A stretch of 64,000 nt of DNA from Bacteroidetes bacterium ADurb.Bin174 (GCA_002070265.1 MWCX01000036.1:62001-126000); one strand, 5' to 3'; positions 38,405-47,466 are shown, counted from the first letter of the stretch. Notes: a model not told the origin generated them from the sequence alone. Program-made: numbers and translations.

Positions 38405-39961
38405 TTAGTTTTTATTGATTGCCTTCATTTTCACTTTGGAGAAAACAGCAGGTTTGTCGTTGTCTCCAATATGAATCAATCCTGGTCGAAATACCCTGTC
38501 CCAGCGGAGTACGTTTCCTCCATCAATGGCTTCATCATTCGTTGCAACCCAATCTTTTCCATTTTCACTCCAATAAAATTTACAATGGCGTCCATCCGTA
38601 ATTTCCATTTTTAAGTGAAGTTTTTTGTTGTTGTAGTCAGATTCATACAAGTTGTTTTCTTTGCCGCCATTTACGGATTTCAAGGTAATTTTATTATCGG
38701 CATAAGTCAGCAAAAGTAAATTTCTTGCATCCCCATAAATAGTGAGACCTTTAGTAGATTCATTTTCACCTTCTACAACTGCTTCTAAAGAATAATCGGC
38801 TGAGGCAGGACGCAAACAAAGTGCTGTTCCATAATGATTATTTTTTTTACTTGTACCGCTCAAATGCAATTTACCATTTTTGATTTCATACTGCATATCA
38901 GAGCTGATGTAGTTCCAGGTCCATTCTTCTTTTAATTTGCTGTTTTTGAAATTATCAAAAAAATCTAAATTGATTATCTGCTTTGTATTGGGAAATGGAA
39001 GATGCTGTTCAAATTTTGCCAAGTTGCCGGTTGTGAAATAGGGCCAATCATTTTCGTCAATTTTGAATTCTTTTAAAATGGGCTGACGTCCTCTGAAGAA
39101 GTTTTCATCTTTCATATAAGCATGACACATATAAAACATTCTCCCGTCAGGGGTTATAACACCGGTGCCATGACCGCAGGATTGAAAGTCGCTTTCTTCA
39201 CCACCTTTTAAGATTGGATTATTTTCATATTTTTCGTAAGGACCTAAATAGTTTTTGGCACGTGCTACAGAAACTTCATAATCGCTTCCCGGTCCGCAAC
39301 ATCCTCTGGAAGAATAAATAATGTAATAATAGTCTCCATATTTGAAATGATATTGTCCTTCTTGTCCAATCCTCTGGTCGTCAACCAATAATGAAAAAAC
39401 TTCACCCTCCAGCCTCAATCCATCAGAAGATAATTTGCTACCTACCAATTCAATATCTCTAGAATCTAAACCATATGCTTTCCAGGTAATATACAACTGA
39501 CCGTCGTCGTCAAAAACAAAGGCATCAATTGCTTCTTTGCCAAAATCGACCAAAACACCATGGTCGGTAAATTCATCTGTTGGCGAGTCGGCAGTAGCTA
39601 CACCTATGCATGATATACCGTCTGATGCTCTTCTTGCGGAATAATAACAGAATACTTTTCCGTTGTGATAAAATAATTCCGGAGCCCAAAAAGAAGAAGA
39701 TGTCCATTCCGGTTTTTTGTTGAATACATGTCCGGTTTGTGTCCAATTGATTAAATCTTTAGAACTAAACATTGGATAAAAGGGCGCCCATTCAGAAGAT
39801 GTACCGCAAGCATAATAGGTATCATCAATTCTGATGATTGAAGGGTCAGCTACATCACCTCTGATCACAGGGTTTTGGTAACTTGTTGGTGCAGTTGCAC
39901 AGGAGAACATGCCGAAGGCAAGCAACATAGCAATGGTGTGTTTTAATTTTAATAGTTTCAT
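38405..39961 (-). CDS. GH43 glycoside hydrolase lipoprotein
   Basis: Predicted arabinofuranosidase/xylosidase at the cell surface or periplasm. From ATG 39961 (518 residues) it has a lipoprotein signal with Cys21 (FGMFSC). The five-blade propeller carries the expected acids: Asp39 (VADPS, base), Asp146 (IDAFVF, pKa modulator) and Glu201 (QEGQYHFKYGD, acid). Residues 330-515 form a second beta-sandwich domain (FFDNFKNSKLKEEWTWNY) like the concanavalin-type C-terminal module of many GH43 enzymes. It follows the GH127 gene by 47 bp and is probably co-transcribed. Confidence 0.9.
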   Translation of the reverse strand: MKLLKLKHTIAMLLAFGMFSCATAPTSYQNPVIRGDVADPSIIRIDDTYYACGTSSEWAPFYPMFSSKDLINWTQTGHVFNKKPEWTSSSFWAPELFYHNGKVFCYYSARRASDGISCIGVATADSPTDEFTDHGVLVDFGKEAIDAFVFDDDGQLYITWKAYGLDSRDIELVGSKLSSDGLRLEGEVFSLLVDDQRIGQEGQYHFKYGDYYYIIYSSRGCCGPGSDYEVSVARAKNYLGPYEKYENNPILKGGEESDFQSCGHGTGVITPDGRMFYMCHAYMKDENFFRGRQPILKEFKIDENDWPYFTTGNLAKFEQHLPFPNTKQIINLDFFDNFKNSKLKEEWTWNYISSDMQYEIKNGKLHLSGTSKKNNHYGTALCLRPASADYSLEAVVEGENESTKGLTIYGDARNLLLLTYADNKITLKSVNGGKENNLYESDYNNKKLHLKMEITDGRHCKFYWSENGKDWVATNDEAIDGGNVLRWDRVFRPGLIHIGDNDKPAVFSKVKMKAINKN

Positions 39962-40008
39962 TGGAATAATTGTTTTTGATGACACGATATTATTTCTTTA
40001 TGTAGAAG

Positions 40009-42057
40009 TTAGTCTTTAGTAACCGGGAAAGCTGAAATTCTCAGTCTGGCAGCACCCATTGGAATCAGTTGTATATCATCCAATTGTTTACTCTTGGGTG
40101 CATTTTCATTAGGCAATACATCACATAATCCGTATTGATCAAGCGTCCATGATGGGATAATTCTTCCTTTGGCTTTTATCAGGATGGGTACGCTTTGTGT
40201 TGTAAAAGGAAAATCATCTTCCGGCCATGCTCTCTTCACAATTTTCATATCTTTAAAAGGATTCTTGTCATTGACCAATAAAGCATAGTTCCATGGACTG
40301 TTTGGGTAGATGTTGTAACTGGGCCATTCCGCCTGGTTGACTCCTTCTTGCCATTTAGAATCCCGAATAGCTGTTTCAATACTACTTGATTTTTCATAAT
40401 ATTCATCAATCAGCAAGGAAAATGTCAAGGGACCATAGTTGATGCTAACACTGTTTTTATTGATGGTCCACTTACGCATCCATAACGACATAGGTAAATT
40501 TAAAGTGATGATATCACCATTTTTCCAAATATTGTCTATGCGTACGTATTTGTTTATTTCCGGGTTTTTGGCTACGGTTTTACCATTTACACTAATTTTT
40601 GCTGTTTTGCACCATGATGGAATTCGTAAATATATGGGAAACCGAATGTCATTTTGTGTTTCTATGGTAAATTTTACGTTTTCTTCAAAAGGATAATTCC
40701 CTTCAGCATGAAAAACAATAGCAGAACTGTTTTCGCCCACTTTAACATTTGCACTAAAGGCACCATACATAGTTACGGCTAAGCCATTGTCAGGTGTTGC
40801 CATGACAAGATGTTCGGTGTAATAAGGCCATCCTTGGGTATGATTGTGCTGACAGCAACGTGAGCTGAAAGGGTTCATGTTTAAGAAAGGACCACGATTG
40901 TTAATGCCCGGGTGATGATTTTCTGCATCACTTAAAACGAGATTAGGTGACGTGATATAGCGCAATGCTTTGAAATCGGCAGTTACAGCAGCCGGATATG
41001 AATTAAATGCAACATCTTCACATTGCTCAGCCCAAAAAGGATCTCCTGTAATGCGTAACATGATTTCATCAGATGCCATTTCTTCAACAAAGCCACAGGT
41101 TTCGGTTCCTTGACGTGGGTCTATATAGCCCATACGTGCGTTTTCATCAGCCCCAAACATGCCGCCGGGTACCTGACCGAAAATTCTGCGAATCAGTGCG
41201 TGTGCATTGTAACTTGCTTGCAAGTGTGTAGAGTCAGTGGATAAAAGATAATAACTGGCAGGCTCCCTGAAAGATTGTGCTATATTCACATTATGCCAAT
41301 TGGGAAGCCTGGATTTATCCATCCAGTTTGCAGTATTGCTATGTGTCTTTTCAGCCATTTCCAATAAGAATTCATCTCCGGTTATGTTGTACAGCCAGTA
41401 GATACTCAGAAGGTTATCTCCACCGCGGCTGTTTTCCCAATAATCTTCTAAAAATTGATCGTCCGGCAAAGTCAGTTGCCATTTGAAATAATTGGTCATT
41501 AAATCAATTACCCTTGGGTCTCCGGAATACTCATAATAGGATTGTAAACACCATAGCATAATCATATGCGCCCATAATTCAGGTTTTCCCCGACGTATAT
41601 TTTCAGGACCGAAATATCCGTCATCCCGCTGACTGGCAAATACTGCTTCAATCCATTCCTGAGTTTCAGCCAACATTGCTTCATCTTTCAGAATATAAGC
41701 AATATTACCATAACCTTTCAGCCAGTAAGGTACTTCTTCCCAGCCGTGATTTCCACCGCTCAATAGCCAGGCATTGTCATGTTTTTCAAGCCAACTGCTA
41801 ATTTTACCCAGTTGACCGGTTAAACCTTCCTTTTGAAGAATCAGATAACGTTTTAACCATCCTTCAGGCTGAATCGAGCCAACCGGAAGTTTGATGAAAT
41901 GAAGTGGTAAAAGCGGGTCCTTATTGCTGGTGTAGCTCACGTTTTTAATGGTTGTATCGGGACGATCTACAACTGTAACTTTTAAAGTGTTTTTACTGCA
42001 AGCGCTCATCAGCACTAATATGCCAATGAATAAAAATGAGAAAAAATTTCTTTTCAT
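40009..42057 (-). CDS. GH127 beta-L-arabinofuranosidase-type lipoprotein
   Basis: Predicted to release L-arabinofuranose residues. The N-terminus MKRNFFSFLFIGILVLMSAC gives lipid attachment at Cys20. The (alpha/alpha)6 barrel carries the zinc/cysteine active site of the family: Glu319 and Cys321 (GTETCGF) and Cys401-Cys402 (SRCCQHNH), matching by pattern the Glu338, Cys340, Cys417 and Cys418 of bifidobacterial HypBA1. The C-terminal half is beta-sandwich. 682 residues, full length (formerly DUF1680). First gene of a two-gene minus-strand unit with the GH43 enzyme. Confidence 0.9.
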   Translation of the reverse strand: MKRNFFSFLFIGILVLMSACSKNTLKVTVVDRPDTTIKNVSYTSNKDPLLPLHFIKLPVGSIQPEGWLKRYLILQKEGLTGQLGKISSWLEKHDNAWLLSGGNHGWEEVPYWLKGYGNIAYILKDEAMLAETQEWIEAVFASQRDDGYFGPENIRRGKPELWAHMIMLWCLQSYYEYSGDPRVIDLMTNYFKWQLTLPDDQFLEDYWENSRGGDNLLSIYWLYNITGDEFLLEMAEKTHSNTANWMDKSRLPNWHNVNIAQSFREPASYYLLSTDSTHLQASYNAHALIRRIFGQVPGGMFGADENARMGYIDPRQGTETCGFVEEMASDEIMLRITGDPFWAEQCEDVAFNSYPAAVTADFKALRYITSPNLVLSDAENHHPGINNRGPFLNMNPFSSRCCQHNHTQGWPYYTEHLVMATPDNGLAVTMYGAFSANVKVGENSSAIVFHAEGNYPFEENVKFTIETQNDIRFPIYLRIPSWCKTAKISVNGKTVAKNPEINKYVRIDNIWKNGDIITLNLPMSLWMRKWTINKNSVSINYGPLTFSLLIDEYYEKSSSIETAIRDSKWQEGVNQAEWPSYNIYPNSPWNYALLVNDKNPFKDMKIVKRAWPEDDFPFTTQSVPILIKAKGRIIPSWTLDQYGLCDVLPNENAPKSKQLDDIQLIPMGAARLRISAFPVTKD

Positions 42058-42439
42058 ATGATTATAGTTTATGTTCGTTTCATGATAAAAAATTAATAAA
42101 TCCAGAATGGATATTAGATTGTTGAATTGAAGTACGTGACTGAACCTGAATGTCGAAAGTAACGTGGTTACTGAGCGAAGTCGAAGTGCAGCAGTTGGAC
42201 ACTTCTAAGACACTGACAGCAAAGATACATTTTTGTTCCTTATGTCACAAAGACTTATGAATTAAATTTGCCTGTCCGGTTTTACAAATAACCGGAAAAG
42301 AGGTTGATGTTAGCCTTTTCTTCAAAAATTATATTAATTTTGTTGTCAGGCATGGCATGAAAACACATTGTAAATCTATTTTTGTAAATGCTTAAGTGTT
42401 TAATACACAAGAATATATTAGTAAACTTAAATTCATCAA
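42058..42439. other. Divergent intergenic region between GH127 and GH43 genes
   Basis: This 382-bp gap holds an inverted MITE-like half element (42136-42213). Farther right is AT-rich DNA with a TATTTTTG at 42377-42384 that might be a -7 element for the plus-strand gene, though its -33 partner is missing. I see no operator or RNA motif that I can name. Confidence 0.5.
42136..42213 (-). repeat. MITE-like half element, copy c
   Basis: On the minus strand it begins GTGTCTTAGAAGTGTCCAACTG, exactly the terminal repeat sequence of the right end of the full element, and ends at GTGAC, the palindrome centre. It has the longer inner section of copy b. Confidence 0.85.
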
Positions 42440-43435
42440 ATGAAACAGACATTCTTAAAAGTAGTATTGACTACATTGCTCTTTTTGGTATTATTGTCAT
42501 GTAATGTGCGTTCTTCTAAAAACCTGATGTCAGGGAATCCTGTTTTTCCGGGATGGTACGCAGATCCTGAAGGAATTATCTTTGAAAATCAGTATTGGAT
42601 ATATCCAACCTTTTCAGATGTTTATGAAAAACAATTATTCCTGGATGCTTTCTCATCACCGGATTTGGTTAATTGGACCAAACACGAACGAATCATAGAT
42701 AATGAAGAAGTTAAATGGGTTTGGCGAGCCATGTGGGCGCCTTGTGTAGTTGAAAAGGACAAAAAGTATTATTTGTTTTTTGGTGGAAACGACATTCAGA
42801 ATAATGATGAAATCGGAGGTATAGGGGTAGCAGTTGCTGACAGACCGGAAGGTCCTTTTAAGGATTTGTTGGGTAAGCCACTCATTGATCAAATTGTGAA
42901 TGGAGCACAACCCATCGATCAATTTGTATTTAAAGATGTTGATGGAAGTTACTATATGTATTACGGAGGTTGGAGGCACTGCAATGTAGTGAAGCTTAAT
43001 GATGATTTTACCGGTATAGTGCCTTTTCCGGATGGAGAATTATATAAGGAGGTTACTCCTGAGAATTATGTTGAAGGTCCGTTTATGTTTATGCGTGACG
43101 GAAAATACTATTTTATGTGGAGTGAAGGAGGTTGGACAGGTCCCGATTATTCCGTTGCTTATGCCATTGCAGATAGTCCTTTCGGTCCGTTTAAGCGGGA
43201 GGCAAAAATTTTACAACAAGATGCCACAATTGCAAATGGTGCAGGTCATCATTCTGTGATACATGAACCAAAATCCGATAAGTATTACATGGTTTATCAT
43301 CGTCGTCCCTGGAGTGAAACATCCGGGAACAGTCGTGAAACCTGTATTGATGAAATGTTTTTTGATGAAGAAGGCTATATTCTTCCGATAAAAATGACGG
43401 TGGAAGGTGTAAAGGCAAATCGGTTGAAAAGATAA
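42440..43435 (+). CDS. GH43-family glycoside hydrolase lipoprotein
   Basis: A second, single-domain GH43-type propeller enzyme. The signal MKQTFLKVVLTTLLFLVLLS leads to Cys21, a lipid anchor. Acids in place: Asp42 (WYADPEG), Asp160 (PIDQFVF) and Glu212 (YVEGPFMF). The first motif, GWYADPE, is the usual N-terminal blade. 331 residues. Divergent from the GH127/GH43 pair, so the three probably act on the same arabinose-containing glycan. Specificity within GH43 cannot be read from sequence. Confidence 0.88.
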   Translation: MKQTFLKVVLTTLLFLVLLSCNVRSSKNLMSGNPVFPGWYADPEGIIFENQYWIYPTFSDVYEKQLFLDAFSSPDLVNWTKHERIIDNEEVKWVWRAMWAPCVVEKDKKYYLFFGGNDIQNNDEIGGIGVAVADRPEGPFKDLLGKPLIDQIVNGAQPIDQFVFKDVDGSYYMYYGGWRHCNVVKLNDDFTGIVPFPDGELYKEVTPENYVEGPFMFMRDGKYYFMWSEGGWTGPDYSVAYAIADSPFGPFKREAKILQQDATIANGAGHHSVIHEPKSDKYYMVYHRRPWSETSGNSRETCIDEMFFDEEGYILPIKMTVEGVKANRLKR

Positions 43436-43458
43436 AGAGAATAAATCCCTGTTTTTTC

Positions 43459-44592
43459 TCAACTCAATCTTCCCTTATAATCTTCATAGCCAAACTCCCT
43501 GATCAGTTTGAATGCATTGTCGGTAGTCCAAATTCCTATGGAAGGATGGGTGACGCCGTTGAACATGGTGGTTTTGACCATGGTGTAGTGCATCATATCT
43601 TCAAAGATGATCAAGTCACCGACCTGTAAGGGCTTGTCGAATGACCAGTCGCCGTAGAAGTCACCGGCAAGACAGCTATTACCACCCATTCTGTAGGTAG
43701 GCTTGCCCGGCACAGCATCCGTAGCTCCTTTGATGGCGGGCTTGTAGGGCATTTCCAGACAATCGGGCATATGACAGGAAAAGGACACATCGAGCATGGC
43801 TGTTGTGACGCCTTTGTTCTCAACGATGTCTTGCACGGTGGCAACCAAATCTCCTGCCTGCCAGGCGAAAGCACTTCCGGGTTCCAATATGATGTGCAGG
43901 TGCGGGTATTTGGCTTTAAAAGCCAGAAGCACCTGGATCAAATGTTCGGTATTGTAGCCTTTGCGTGTCATCAGGTGACCGCCACCCATGTTAAGCCACT
44001 TGATCTGACCCAGCAGGTGTCCGAATTTCTTTTCAACCACCAACAAGGTCTTTTCCAAATCGAAAGAATTGCTTTCGCACAAGGTATGAAAGTGCAGACC
44101 TTCCACCCCATCCGGTAAGGTTTTGCCAATGTTTTCAGCGATGATCCCCAACCGGGAGCCGGGAGAACAAGGATTGTATAAATCCGTTCCAACGCCCGAA
44201 AACTCGGGATTGATACGCAGTCCGCATGAAATCTTGTTTTTGAGCGTGCGCGGATAAAACTTCTCAAACTGAGCGATGGAATTAAAAGTAATATGACTGC
44301 TGTACCGGGCAATCTCATCAAATTCTTTCTCTGTGTACGCCGGAGCATAGGTGTGTGCCGGACTGCCCATCTCTTCGTAAGCCAGGCGTGCTTCGGCCAA
44401 TGAGCTGGCAGTGGAGCAAGAGATATATTCTCTGACGATGGGAAACACACTCCACATCGCAAAAGCCTTGAATGCCAAAATAATTTCCACACCCGCCTGC
44501 TCACCCATCGAACGGATCAAAGCCAGGTTAGCACGAAATTTTGTTTCGTCCAATACGAAGCAGGGGGAGGGAATTTCTGTACGGTTGAGCAT
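43459..44592 (-). CDS. nspC: Carboxynorspermidine decarboxylase
   Basis: PLP enzyme of the alternative polyamine route, making norspermidine or spermidine from the carboxy form. The 377-residue fold-III decarboxylase has the PLP lysine Lys42 (ILAFKAFAMW), the phosphate-binding GGGH section (WLNMGGGHLMTRKGY), LHFHTLCE and the GNSCLAGD cysteine motif near the C-terminus. This is distinct from the longer arginine and diaminopimelate decarboxylases. The partner dehydrogenase gene is not in the window. It is convergent with GH43, 23 bp apart. Confidence 0.93.
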   Translation of the reverse strand: MLNRTEIPSPCFVLDETKFRANLALIRSMGEQAGVEIILAFKAFAMWSVFPIVREYISCSTASSLAEARLAYEEMGSPAHTYAPAYTEKEFDEIARYSSHITFNSIAQFEKFYPRTLKNKISCGLRINPEFSGVGTDLYNPCSPGSRLGIIAENIGKTLPDGVEGLHFHTLCESNSFDLEKTLLVVEKKFGHLLGQIKWLNMGGGHLMTRKGYNTEHLIQVLLAFKAKYPHLHIILEPGSAFAWQAGDLVATVQDIVENKGVTTAMLDVSFSCHMPDCLEMPYKPAIKGATDAVPGKPTYRMGGNSCLAGDFYGDWSFDKPLQVGDLIIFEDMMHYTMVKTTMFNGVTHPSIGIWTTDNAFKLIREFGYEDYKGRLS

Positions 44593-44612
44593 TGTTGTTT
44601 TAGTTTTGTTTG

Positions 44613-44648
44613 GAAGTTAATGAAGTTAAAGAAGTTAGGGAAGTTAAC
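44613..44648. repeat. 9-bp tandem array, four GAAGTTANN units
   Basis: Four exact-length units GAAGTTAAT, GAAGTTAAA, GAAGTTAGG, GAAGTTAAC. The same words occur less regularly at 21459-21531. It lies directly before the 7-bp array. Confidence 0.9.
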
Positions 44649-44653
44649 GGGTT

Positions 44654-44702
44654 TTGAGTTCTGAGTTCTGAGTTCTGAGTTTTGAGTTCTGAGTTTTGAG
44701 TT
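44654..44702. repeat. 7-bp tandem array, seven YTGAGTT units
   Basis: Seven in-register units TTGAGTT/CTGAGTT, the reverse complement of the AACTCRR unit at 284-367. It is followed to about 44755 by a less regular run of TTCATCG, TTCTTCG and TTCTTAG words that enters the 3' end of the chromate transporter gene. Confidence 0.92.
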
Positions 44703-44729
44703 CATCGTTCTTAGTTTTTAGTTCTTCGT

Positions 44730-45281
44730 TCATCGTTCTTCGTTCTTCGTTCTCTTCAGCATTCCATAAGCTATCCCGCCCAAGATAGATGCTGCTACCA
44801 CATAGACGGGTGGTATTTTTACCAGCCATATCAACAGGACGACCAGGATGGGGATGAATATTGTTTTGTATGTAATGTTTGCTGATTTGGCCATTTTAAA
44901 CAAGGGGGCGGCGATGAGTGCCACAACGGCGGGACGGATGCCTTTGAAGATTTTATCGACAGTGGGATTTTGTCGCATATCCACAAAAAAAGTAGCAATT
45001 ACCACAATCACGATAAAAGAGGGTAGGGCAGCGCCCAATGCAGCGACCAGACTGCCTTTGAAGCCCTTGACTTTATAACCTACAAAGATAGCGGTATTGA
45101 TAGCCATCACACCGGGTGCGGATTGTGCCAATGCCAGGGTATCGATAAATTCCCGATGAGCTATCCATTTTTTCTTTTCAACCACTTCGCGCTCTATCAA
45201 CGGTATCATCGCATATCCCCCACCAAAGGTGAAGGTGCCTATACGAGCAAATGTGCTGAATAATTGCCAATAAAGCTTCAT
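44730..45281 (-). CDS. Chromate transporter (CHR) family, single-domain protein
   Basis: Membrane protein of 183 residues with the CHR signature near the N-terminus (ARIGTFTFGGGYAMIPLIEREVVEKKKW) and LALAQSAPGVMAIN. Five or six membrane segments follow. Short CHR proteins normally work in pairs encoded by adjacent genes; only one is present here and there is no second half gene beside it. The last residues (MLKRTKNEER) are encoded by repeat DNA, so the natural end may have been replaced. The substrate may be chromate or another anion; not testable from sequence. Confidence 0.85.
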   Translation of the reverse strand: MKLYWQLFSTFARIGTFTFGGGYAMIPLIEREVVEKKKWIAHREFIDTLALAQSAPGVMAINTAIFVGYKVKGFKGSLVAALGAALPSFIVIVVIATFFVDMRQNPTVDKIFKGIRPAVVALIAAPLFKMAKSANITYKTIFIPILVVLLIWLVKIPPVYVVAASILGGIAYGMLKRTKNEER

Positions 45282-45303
45282 AGGTGCGATTGTGTTGAAT
45301 GGG

Positions 45304-45334
45304 CAAAAATACTGTTTTATTTGTGATTTGGCAA
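45304..45334 (-). promoter_or_regulatory. Promoter of the chromate transporter gene
   Basis: Minus strand: TTG (45334-45332), 20-bp spacer, TATTTTTG (45311-45304), ending 23 bp before the ATG. It is about 33 bp away from the rplU promoter, back to back. Confidence 0.7.
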
Positions 45335-45366
45335 TTGATTAATTTTGTCGCAAAAAAAGATAGGTA

Positions 45367-45398
45367 TTTGCACAATCAAAAAACATTTTTTATCTTTG
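45367..45398 (+). promoter_or_regulatory. Promoter of rplU-rpmA
   Basis: TTTG (45367-45370), 20-bp spacer and TATCTTTG (45391-45398): a full consensus match. The leader to rplU would be about 78 nt. Confidence 0.8.
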
Positions 45399-45481
45399 CG
45401 CTCCATTTCGAAGAGGGTATAAAAGTAGCGCTGCCCGGGGCATCTCACCTTCCCGATTAAATAATAAATGTACGTAGAAGT

Positions 45482-45796
45482 ATGTATGCAATTGTAGAAA
45501 TTTTGGGACAGCAATTCAAGGTGCAAGCCGGTAAAAAATTGTATGTCCATCGCATGAACGAAGCAGAGATTGGTTCAGAAGTAGAGTTTGACAGGGTTTT
45601 GTTGGTTGACAAAGAGGGCGAGGTAACCGTAGGTGCTCCCGTTGTTGAAGGTGCAAAGGTAGTATGTGAAGTGGTTTCACATCCGCGCGGCGACAAAGTC
45701 ATTGTGTTTCACAAAAAACGTCGCAAAGGTTACAAAAAACGGACAGGTCACAGACAAGACTTTACCGAACTGAAAGTGAAAGAAATCGTAGCATAA
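45482..45796 (+). CDS. rplU: 50S ribosomal protein bL21
   Basis: bL21 binds 23S rRNA domain II with bL20. The 104-residue protein [25 protein letters not shown] has the conserved [27 protein letters not shown] end. Read with rpmA as the usual pair, 25 bp apart. Confidence 0.97.
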   Translation: MYAIVEILGQQFKVQAGKKLYVHRMNEAEIGSEVEFDRVLLVDKEGEVTVGAPVVEGAKVVCEVVSHPRGDKVIVFHKKRRKGYKKRTGHRQDFTELKVKEIVA

Positions 45797-45821
45797 ATTA
45801 ACCGATTAAAAAAGTAGAAAA

Positions 45822-46085
45822 ATGGCACATAAGAAAGGAGTAGGAAGCTCGAAGAACGGTCGCGAATCGGAAAGCAAACGACTTGGCGTTAAAATTTACG
45901 GCGGTCAATTTGCTACGGCGGGCAATATAATTGTTCGTCAACGCGGCACACAACATCATCCCGGTGATAATATGGGTATGGGAAAAGATCATACTTTATA
46001 TGCATTGATTGACGGGTATGTTGAATTTAGAAAAAGAAAAAATAACAGATCATACGTTTCTATCAGACCTGTTGAAGCCAACTAA
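45822..46085 (+). CDS. rpmA: 50S ribosomal protein bL27
   Basis: bL27's N-terminus reaches the peptidyl-transferase centre. The 87-residue protein starts [24 protein letters not shown], with no cleavable extension, and has [32 protein letters not shown]. Followed by a strong terminator. Confidence 0.97.
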   Translation: MAHKKGVGSSKNGRESESKRLGVKIYGGQFATAGNIIVRQRGTQHHPGDNMGMGKDHTLYALIDGYVEFRKRKNNRSYVSIRPVEAN

Positions 46086-46123
46086 ACTCAATCCCGTATG
46101 GGCGCATTGAGTCATACATAAGG

Positions 46124-46170
46124 ATCTCCTGTCCGTTTTACCGTGGTGTAAAATTGCAGGAGATTTTGTT
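46124..46170 (+). terminator. Terminator after rpmA
   Basis: ATCTCCTG (46124-46131) pairs with CAGGAGAT (46157-46164), and inside it TTTTAC pairs with GTAAAA; a short T-rich tail follows. Confidence 0.75.
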
Positions 46171-46196
46171 ATTCAGGGATTTAAATTCATTGTATC

Positions 46197-47465
46197 ATGC
46201 TTACACTCAAATACATCAACGAAAATACCGCTGAGGTCATTGCCCGCCTGGCGAAAAGAAATATCAAGGCAGAGGACATCATTGCTCAGGTTATTGATTT
46301 GGACCGGCAGCGTAAGGAAACCCAGGTTGCTGCCGACAATGCGCTGGCACAATCCAACACCTTATCAAAAGAAATAGGTATGCTCTTCAAGCAAGGCAAG
46401 ACTGCTGAAGCTGAGGCAGCCAAGGCGCAAACGGCAGCCTTGAAAGAGTCTATCAAGGAGTTGACCGACAAGCAATCGGCTATCGAACAGCAGTTGAATG
46501 AGGTGCTGGTGCTGATACCCAATCTGCCGCACGAAAGTGTGCCGGTCGGAACACGGGCAGAGGATAATGTGGTGGAACGTTCGGGTGGCAAGATGCCCCA
46601 ATTGCCTGAGGGTGCTTTGCCGCATTGGGATTTGGCGAAAAAGTATGATTTGATTGATTTTGAAGCCGGCGTAAAACTAACGGGCGCCGGATTTCCTGTG
46701 TATAAGGGCAAGGGAGCACGTTTGCAGCGCGCCTTGATCGGTTTCTTCCTGGATAATGCCAGAGAAGCGGGTTATTTGGAAATACAACCGCCCCTGATGG
46801 TGAATGAAGATTCGGGTTTCGGAACCGGACAGTTGCCTGACAAGGAAGGGCAGATGTACCATATTACGGCTGACAATCTGTATATGATCCCTACGGCAGA
46901 AGTTCCCGTTACCAATCTTTACAGGGATGTGATCTTGAACGAAGAAGATTTGCCCATCAAGAATACCGCTTATTCTGCTTGCTTTCGCAGGGAAGCCGGT
47001 TCATACGGCAAGGATGTGCGTGGCTTGAACCGCTTGCATCAATTCGATAAGGTTGAAATCGTGCAGATTCAGCATCCCGATAAATCCTATGAAACCCTGA
47101 TGGAGATGGTGAATTACGTGCAGACCTTAGTCGAAAAATTAGAGCTGCCCTGGCGCATCCTGCGCTTGTGCGGCGGCGACATGGGTTTCACTTCCGCTTT
47201 GACCTTCGACTTTGAAGTCTGGTCAGCCGCCCAGGAACGTTGGCTGGAGGTCAGTTCCGTATCCAACTTCGAAAGCTACCAGGCAAACCGCCTGAAATGC
47301 CGTTTCAGAGGCGAAGACAAAAAGATTCAGCTATGCCACACCTTGAACGGAAGTGCCTTAGCCTTACCGCGCATCGTTGCAGCCCTGCTGGAAAACAACC
47401 AAACCGCAGCAGGCATCAGGATACCCAAGGCATTGGTGGCTTATACGGGGTTTGAAATGATTTAA
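46197..47465 (+). CDS. serS: Seryl-tRNA synthetase
   Basis: Charges tRNA-Ser and tRNA-Sec. The 422-residue class II enzyme has the long N-terminal antiparallel coiled coil (about 30-105) that contacts the tRNA long variable arm, then motif 2 TAYSACFRREAGSYGKDVRGLNRLHQFDKVE and motif 3 (NGSALALPRIVAALLENNQ). Start MLTLKYINENTAEVIARL. It is followed by 731 bp of repeats before rseC. Codon composition is more GC-rich than the ribosomal genes nearby. Confidence 0.97.
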   Translation: MLTLKYINENTAEVIARLAKRNIKAEDIIAQVIDLDRQRKETQVAADNALAQSNTLSKEIGMLFKQGKTAEAEAAKAQTAALKESIKELTDKQSAIEQQLNEVLVLIPNLPHESVPVGTRAEDNVVERSGGKMPQLPEGALPHWDLAKKYDLIDFEAGVKLTGAGFPVYKGKGARLQRALIGFFLDNAREAGYLEIQPPLMVNEDSGFGTGQLPDKEGQMYHITADNLYMIPTAEVPVTNLYRDVILNEEDLPIKNTAYSACFRREAGSYGKDVRGLNRLHQFDKVEIVQIQHPDKSYETLMEMVNYVQTLVEKLELPWRILRLCGGDMGFTSALTFDFEVWSAAQERWLEVSSVSNFESYQANRLKCRFRGEDKKIQLCHTLNGSALALPRIVAALLENNQTAAGIRIPKALVAYTGFEMI

Positions 47466-47466
47466 A

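Noticed and set aside
43971-44504. 177-codon frame in another phase of the nspC strand
   Set aside because: nspC has full-length family motifs; this frame contains none and sits wholly inside it.
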